A stretch of DNA of 10,673 nucleotides, taken from positions 1 through 10,673 of the forward strand of contig JALNZT010000069.1 of NCBI GenBank assembly GCA_023229135.1. Reading direction: 5' to 3'. The translations under genes were made by a program, and so were the position numbers. Below are positions 7,098 through 10,673 of this stretch, piece after piece. Positions within the stretch are counted from its first letter, which is position 1, and each line of letters opens with the position of its first letter. Source of the stretch: Bacteroidales bacterium (lineage in GTDB: Bacteria > Bacteroidota > Bacteroidia > Bacteroidales > F082). The notes beneath the pieces are model-generated. The model was not told where the DNA came from, did no database searches, and worked only from the letters and a program-made list of their open reading frames with translations.

Positions 7098-7602
7098 AGC
7101 ATTTAACAATGGATTAAGATTTGTAGGCCTACTCATTTTGCAGCTTATGGTGCTTAATCATATCCGCATTGGCGGTTATGTAAATCCTTACGTTTATCCA
7201 CTTTTCATTTTGATGCTACCTTTTGCAATGCCCGGCTGGATGCTGCTAATTGCGGGTTTTGTGATGGGTTTTGCAATGGATTTGATGATGTCAACACCTG
7301 GTTTGCATACCGCAGCAACGGTATGGCTTGCATTTATGCGACCTGCTGTTGTAAGGCTCGTTAGCGGAAGGCCTCTGCCCGAAAGTGTTGAAGAACCAGG
7401 CATTTCTCAACTTGGAGGACGCTGGTTTTTTAGCTATTCTATCACGCTAATCAGCCTGCATCACCTGGCGCTGTTCTTGCTCGAATCTTTTAGTTTAAAC
7501 CAAATCGGAAGCAGTCTATACCGCACTTTATTGAGCGTACCCATCTCGGAAATACTAATTTTACTATTGGTTTATTTGTTCAGTAGCCTAAAAAAACATT
7601 GA
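7090..7602 (+). CDS. mreD: Rod shape-determining membrane protein MreD
   Basis: MreD is a small polytopic inner-membrane protein of the elongasome; its biochemical role is not settled. From the ATG at 7090, which overlaps the end of mreC by 8 bases, the protein has 170 residues, the usual family size. Reading further upstream (to 7063) needs a non-standard codon and gives no better start. Four to five hydrophobic segments are visible, among them FVGLLILQLMVL, PLFILMLPFAM, MLLIAGFVMGFAMDLMM, LISLHHLALFLLESF and ISEILILLLVYLF. The motif GFAMDLMMSTPGLHTAA matches the conserved MreD G-x-x-x-D...G-x-x-A region. Sequence conservation is low in this family, so the call rests largely on position after mreC. 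No mrdA or rodA follows. Confidence 0.92.
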   Translation: MNKAFNNGLRFVGLLILQLMVLNHIRIGGYVNPYVYPLFILMLPFAMPGWMLLIAGFVMGFAMDLMMSTPGLHTAATVWLAFMRPAVVRLVSGRPLPESVEEPGISQLGGRWFFSYSITLISLHHLALFLLESFSLNQIGSSLYRTLLSVPISEILILLLVYLFSSLKKH

Positions 7603-7616
7603 TTTTCAGATAAAAA

Positions 7617-7649
7617 CTTGTTTTGTTGCCACAATTAATAATAGTTTTG
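7617..7649 (+). promoter_or_regulatory. Bacteroidota promoter of the TlpA-like gene
   Basis: TAGTTTTG at 7642-7649 matches the -7 consensus TAnnTTTG exactly. CTTG at 7617-7620, three of four bases of the -33 TTTG, lies 21 bases upstream; another TTTG at 7622-7625 is closer than usual (16 bases). The start codon at 7671 would follow a leader of about 15 bases. This is the best promoter in the window and makes the gene independent of mreBCD. Confidence 0.6.
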
Positions 7650-7670
7650 TAAAAACTAAAAAATCAGAAA

Positions 7671-8780
7671 ATGAGAAATACCCTATTTTTATTGTCCGCT
7701 ATTGTTGGAATGCTGTTTTTTTCGTGCCAGCAACCAGCACCTTCAAACAAATTTACTGTTGACCTTAAGCTCAAAAATGCCGATGGCAAAATGATAAGCC
7801 TCGAAAAACGTGTGGATGGAGAATGGCTAAAAGTTGATTCTGCCCGCAATGAAACCGGCCAGTTGCAGTTCTCAGGAACCATTGAAAATCCTGAGATATA
7901 TTATCTTGCCATAGAAGATGTGCGTGGTAAACTGCCTGTTTTTATGGAAGCATCAGCCATAAATATCGAAGCAGATGCCAGCAATTTAAAGGATCACACC
8001 ATTACCGGATCGGCAATTAACGATCGCTACAACGCTTTTAACCAGCGTATTGAAGAATTTAACAAGCAATTGCAAGAGCATTATAATGCCTATCGCGATG
8101 CCGGAAGCAATAATGATATGGTGGCCCTGCAAGCTGCCGAGCAGGCTTACGACGTAACTGAGCTGGAGAAAAATAATTATATCGTCAATTTTGCCAAGGA
8201 AAATAATTCTGATGTGGTGTCGCATTATATAATCTACAGCAACAGCCATCAATTTGAATTGGATGAATTGGAAGCTATCGTGATTAATTTTTCTCCCGAA
8301 AAAAAATCTGTTTACCTGGATGCGCTATACGATCGCGTAAAAGTGCTGAAACGTGTAGCAGTAGGCCAGCCGTTTATTGATTTTTCTCAGGAAAATCCTC
8401 AAGGTGAAATGATTAGTTTGTCATCACAAATTGGCCCAAAAGTTTTGTTAGTCGATTTCTGGGCTTCGTGGTGTGGCCCCTGCCGTGCCGAAAACCCTAA
8501 TATTGTTGCCATTTACAACGATTATAAAGACCAGGGCTTTGATGTATTCGGTGTTTCTTTTGATGCCGATGGCGAAAAATGGCGGGAAGCTATTGTTGCC
8601 GATAAACTCGATTGGACGCAAGTAAGCGATCTGGGATACTGGGATAATGCTGCCGGAAAATTATATGGCGTACGATCCATACCACACTCGATATTACTGG
8701 ATGAGCAAGGCATAATTATCGCCAAAAACCTACGAGGCGATGATTTAAGAAATAAGGTAAAGGAGATTTTAAATCCGTAA
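7671..8780 (+). CDS. TlpA-like thioredoxin lipoprotein with N-terminal DUF4369-type domain
   Basis: This is a membrane-anchored periplasmic thiol-disulfide oxidoreductase of 369 residues; its substrate cannot be told. Residues 1-19 form a lipoprotein signal peptide ending in LFFSC, with Cys19 as the lipidation site. The following residues (QQPAPSN) lack the acidic lipoprotein export signal, so exposure on the cell surface is unlikely. Residues of about 25-115 have the beta-rich pattern of DUF4369, followed by a helical, Asn/Glu-rich stretch to about 225. The thioredoxin fold starts near 235, with WCGPC giving catalytic Cys268 and Cys271, and the cis-Pro loop SIPHS before the final strands. 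WCGPC is typical of reducing TlpA/ResA proteins, which suits reduction of periplasmic thiols such as apocytochrome c. It has its own promoter and converges on lutB. Confidence 0.9.
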   Translation: MRNTLFLLSAIVGMLFFSCQQPAPSNKFTVDLKLKNADGKMISLEKRVDGEWLKVDSARNETGQLQFSGTIENPEIYYLAIEDVRGKLPVFMEASAINIEADASNLKDHTITGSAINDRYNAFNQRIEEFNKQLQEHYNAYRDAGSNNDMVALQAAEQAYDVTELEKNNYIVNFAKENNSDVVSHYIIYSNSHQFELDELEAIVINFSPEKKSVYLDALYDRVKVLKRVAVGQPFIDFSQENPQGEMISLSSQIGPKVLLVDFWASWCGPCRAENPNIVAIYNDYKDQGFDVFGVSFDADGEKWREAIVADKLDWTQVSDLGYWDNAAGKLYGVRSIPHSILLDEQGIIIAKNLRGDDLRNKVKEILNP

Positions 8781-8784
8781 GCTG

Positions 8785-10146
8785 CTATTGCAACTTATGT
8801 TTTTCTTTCCAAAGCTGGCTGAATGACTTTTTAGCCAGCTTTGGCATAGTACGACGCGAACCCCAGGTTTTTGAGAAGAAATATTTCATCACCAGACTTT
8901 TTGCCGTGGACCCTGCAAAATCTGTCGCACGCCGGCTTTGCAACACCTGTGTAGCGGTTTTCATCATAAATCTTTCACCTGAGCTAGTAAGTCCTTCTTT
9001 TACAGCCTCTTCCCTATTAAGTAACAACATTTGATGCAAAGGAATCTTCACAGGGCAGACTTCGGTGCAATGCCCACAAAGTGTGGAAGCAAAACTGAGG
9101 TGTTTATAAGCTTTCATACCTTTTAAATGGGGCGTTATCACCGCACCAATAGGACCAGTATAAGTTGTATCGTAAGTATGTCCGCCAATATTTTTATAAA
9201 CCGGACACACATTTAAGCAAGCACCGCATCTGATGCACGATAAAGCCTGTCGCTGACGCTTTTTAGCCAATAAATTGCTTCTGCCATTATCCAGCAACAC
9301 CACAACCATCTTTTTTGATTCAGTACCTGAAACGATGGTGTTATAGGCCGTCATAACTTGTCCGGTGCCGTGAGTAGCCAATAAAGGCCAAAATAAATCC
9401 AGGTCATCTATCGAAGGTAGTATTTTTTCGATGCCTACAAGCACAATATGCAGTTTTGGAAAAGCAATCGACATCAGCCCGTTACCTTCATTTTCGGTAA
9501 GTGCGATAGCACCTACATCGGCCAGCAAAAAGTTAGCACCGGTGATGGCTGCATCGGCCAACTGAAATTCGTCTCTGAGCAATTGGCGGGTATAGGCTGT
9601 AATTTCTCCGGGTGTGCTATCAGCTGCAGTATTAAACTTTTCGTGATAAAGTGCTGCCACATCCTCTTTTGATTTGTGCATGGCTGGTGTGACGATATGA
9701 TAAGGTTTTTCGCCCGCCTGCTGAACGATAAACTCACCCAAATCTGTTTCAACAGCCTGGATCCCATTTTTTTCAAGCTGTTCGTTGAGCTTTATCTCCT
9801 CAGAAGTCATAGATTTTGACTTCACTACTTTCTTTACTTTTTCTGTTTTGAGTAACTTCACAATGAGCTCAACAGCTTCTTCAGCATGTCTGGCCCAGAC
9901 TAGTTTGCCACCATTATTGGTGAAATTAATTTCAAATTCCACCAGGTATTTATCGAGTTGCGACAGAGTTTTATATTTTACATTCGCTGCACGTTGCCGC
10001 GCCAGTTCAAGGTTAGCATAACGCAGCTTTCCATCTTCAAAAGCCTTTTCGTATTGACCAATATTGTGCTTGATTTTGGCCCGATGTGTCTCATCAAAAG
10101 CTATCTGTTCGGCTTTTTTATTAAAAATACTGGATGGATCGTTCAT
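8785..10146 (-). CDS. lutB: LutB/YkgF-type iron-sulfur protein (L-lactate oxidation complex subunit)
   Basis: LutB is one of three subunits (LutA, LutB, LutC) of a cytoplasmic iron-sulfur system that oxidises L-lactate to pyruvate. This 453-residue protein has the family layout. An N-terminal helical part is followed by the LUD domain at about residues 70-290 (ITGANFLLADVGAIALTENEGNG). Next come two 4Fe-4S motifs: Cys304, 307, 310 and 314 in CIRCGACLNVCP, and Cys357, 360 and 364 in CGHCTEVCP, followed by the usual VKIPLHQMLL. The C-terminal extension is rich in Lys and Arg. All expected cysteines are present. It starts 21 bases after rpiB on the same strand, so the two are probably co-transcribed. 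No lutA or lutC lies downstream, where tlpA converges. If the partners are absent, the lactate role would need revising. Confidence 0.9.
   Translation of the reverse strand: MNDPSSIFNKKAEQIAFDETHRAKIKHNIGQYEKAFEDGKLRYANLELARQRAANVKYKTLSQLDKYLVEFEINFTNNGGKLVWARHAEEAVELIVKLLKTEKVKKVVKSKSMTSEEIKLNEQLEKNGIQAVETDLGEFIVQQAGEKPYHIVTPAMHKSKEDVAALYHEKFNTAADSTPGEITAYTRQLLRDEFQLADAAITGANFLLADVGAIALTENEGNGLMSIAFPKLHIVLVGIEKILPSIDDLDLFWPLLATHGTGQVMTAYNTIVSGTESKKMVVVLLDNGRSNLLAKKRQRQALSCIRCGACLNVCPVYKNIGGHTYDTTYTGPIGAVITPHLKGMKAYKHLSFASTLCGHCTEVCPVKIPLHQMLLLNREEAVKEGLTSSGERFMMKTATQVLQSRRATDFAGSTAKSLVMKYFFSKTWGSRRTMPKLAKKSFSQLWKEKHKLQ
8809..8844. terminator. 12-bp perfect inverted repeat inside the lutB 3' end, possible tlpA terminator
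   Basis: CCAAAGCTGGCT (8809-8820) and AGCCAGCTTTGG (8833-8844) are perfect reverse complements separated by 12 bases. The repeat begins 29 bases after the tlpA stop, so a rightward transcript would fold it soon after translation ends. It lies within the last codons of lutB, encoding part of the basic C-terminus. No T run follows the stem on the + strand, so it is not a classical intrinsic terminator. Confidence 0.4.
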
Positions 10147-10167
10147 TAAAACGGAGAAATTAAAAGT

Positions 10168-10614
10168 TTAAAACTGTTCTATTTTTCGTACACGTTGCTG
10201 GTGGCGTCCACCTTCAAATTCGGTATTTAAAAAGACTTGTACCATTTCCCAGGCCAACTCAAAAGCTATAAAACGGCCCGGTAGCGATAAAATATTGGCA
10301 TCATTGTGCAGGCGGGCAAGCCTGGCCAGTTCAATATCCCAACACAATGCAGCACGTACAGCCCGGTGTTTGTTAGCAGCAAGCTGTGCCCCATTTCCAC
10401 TGCCACATAAAATTATGCCCAGCGGATATTTACCGGCAGAAACAGCTTCGGCAAGGGGATGAATCATATCAGGATAATCCACACTATCAAGTGAATCTGT
10501 GCCAAAATCAACAACTTCATAACCCACAGCCAGTAGTTTTTTTCGTAAAAATTCTTTCATCTCATACCCACCATGATCCGATGCAATGGGTAGTTTTTTT
10601 TTCTCGTTTTTCAT
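10168..10614 (-). CDS. rpiB: Ribose-5-phosphate isomerase B
   Basis: RpiB interconverts ribose-5-phosphate and ribulose-5-phosphate in the non-oxidative pentose phosphate pathway. The 148-residue protein is of normal length and belongs to the LacAB/RpiB family. Visible active-site elements are Asp13-His14 (SDHGG, phosphate and substrate binding), catalytic Cys70 in CGSGNG, AANKHRAVRAAL, His103 in LHNDAN, and His138 in EGGRHQQRV. The CGSGNG form keeps the catalytic Cys; the mycobacterial form, which uses a Glu instead, has GGSGNG. Lysines near the start (MKNEKKK) precede the first strand, and there is no signal peptide. It is the first visible gene of a minus-strand unit with lutB, 21 bases away. 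The pairing has no obvious pathway logic beyond central carbon metabolism. Confidence 0.95.
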   Translation of the reverse strand: MKNEKKKLPIASDHGGYEMKEFLRKKLLAVGYEVVDFGTDSLDSVDYPDMIHPLAEAVSAGKYPLGIILCGSGNGAQLAANKHRAVRAALCWDIELARLARLHNDANILSLPGRFIAFELAWEMVQVFLNTEFEGGRHQQRVRKIEQF

Positions 10615-10633
10615 TGTTGATAATTATATGCAA

Positions 10634-10641
10634 CAAAAATA
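10634..10641 (-). promoter_or_regulatory. Bacteroidota -7 element of the rpiB-lutB unit
   Basis: On the minus strand the site reads TATTTTTG, an exact TAnnTTTG match, 19 bases before the rpiB ATG (first base 10614). A start about 7 bases downstream leaves a leader of some 13 bases. No TTTG is found at the -33 position within the sequence available. Confidence 0.4.
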
Positions 10642-10673
10642 TTCATTTTTTGCCGGCTGAAGGTCATCTCATC

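Noticed and set aside
7603..7641. A terminator after mreD from the AAAAC...GTTTT bases near 7612-7624
   Set aside because: The possible stem is only about 5 bp of A-T-rich sequence with almost no loop, and it overlaps the tlpA promoter region.
9513..9776. An 87-codon open frame on the minus strand inside lutB
   Set aside because: It is another frame of a gene with intact LUD and iron-sulfur motifs, and has no features of its own.

Overview
The window reads as a chromosomal stretch from a Bacteroidota bacterium that has a type IX secretion system (T9SS). Four things support this. The first gene ends in a type A T9SS sorting domain. Several genes are preceded by the Bacteroidota -7 promoter element (TAnnTTTG) rather than by -35/-10 boxes or strong Shine-Dalgarno sites. 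purH lies directly upstream of mreBCD, an order I recall from Bacteroidales. The thioredoxin lipoprotein has the DUF4369-plus-TlpA architecture common in the phylum. Genus cannot be told from the sequence alone.

Left part (1-3671), accessory in character: an exported protein with ten 31-residue YD-like repeats and a T9SS C-terminal domain (+) converges on an unrecognised exported protein that also has weaker YD-like strands (-). A perfect 16-bp inverted repeat between them probably terminates both. Two diverged copies of a sequence of about 110 bp, in direct orientation, lie outside the pair at 1-112 and 3240-3353. A gene-poor stretch of about 510 bp follows.

Middle part (3705-7602), a core block on +: purH (last two steps of IMP synthesis, apparently starting at a TTG codon), then mreB, mreC and mreD, which organise rod-shaped cell-wall growth. 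They are tightly spaced and probably share a transcript. The usual downstream partners mrdA (PBP2) and rodA are absent.

Right part (7642-10673): a TlpA-like periplasmic thioredoxin lipoprotein with its own promoter (+) converges, with only 4 bp between stop codons, on a minus-strand pair rpiB-lutB (ribose-5-phosphate isomerase B, then a LutB/YkgF-type iron-sulfur protein). A perfect 12-bp inverted repeat lies inside the end of lutB and may terminate the tlpA transcript.

No RNA gene, CRISPR array, transposase, integrase or defence system was found. Most of the window is ordinary core genome. The least explained parts are the YD-like gene pair with its flanking repeats, the shortened mre cluster and the lutB gene without visible lutA or lutC.
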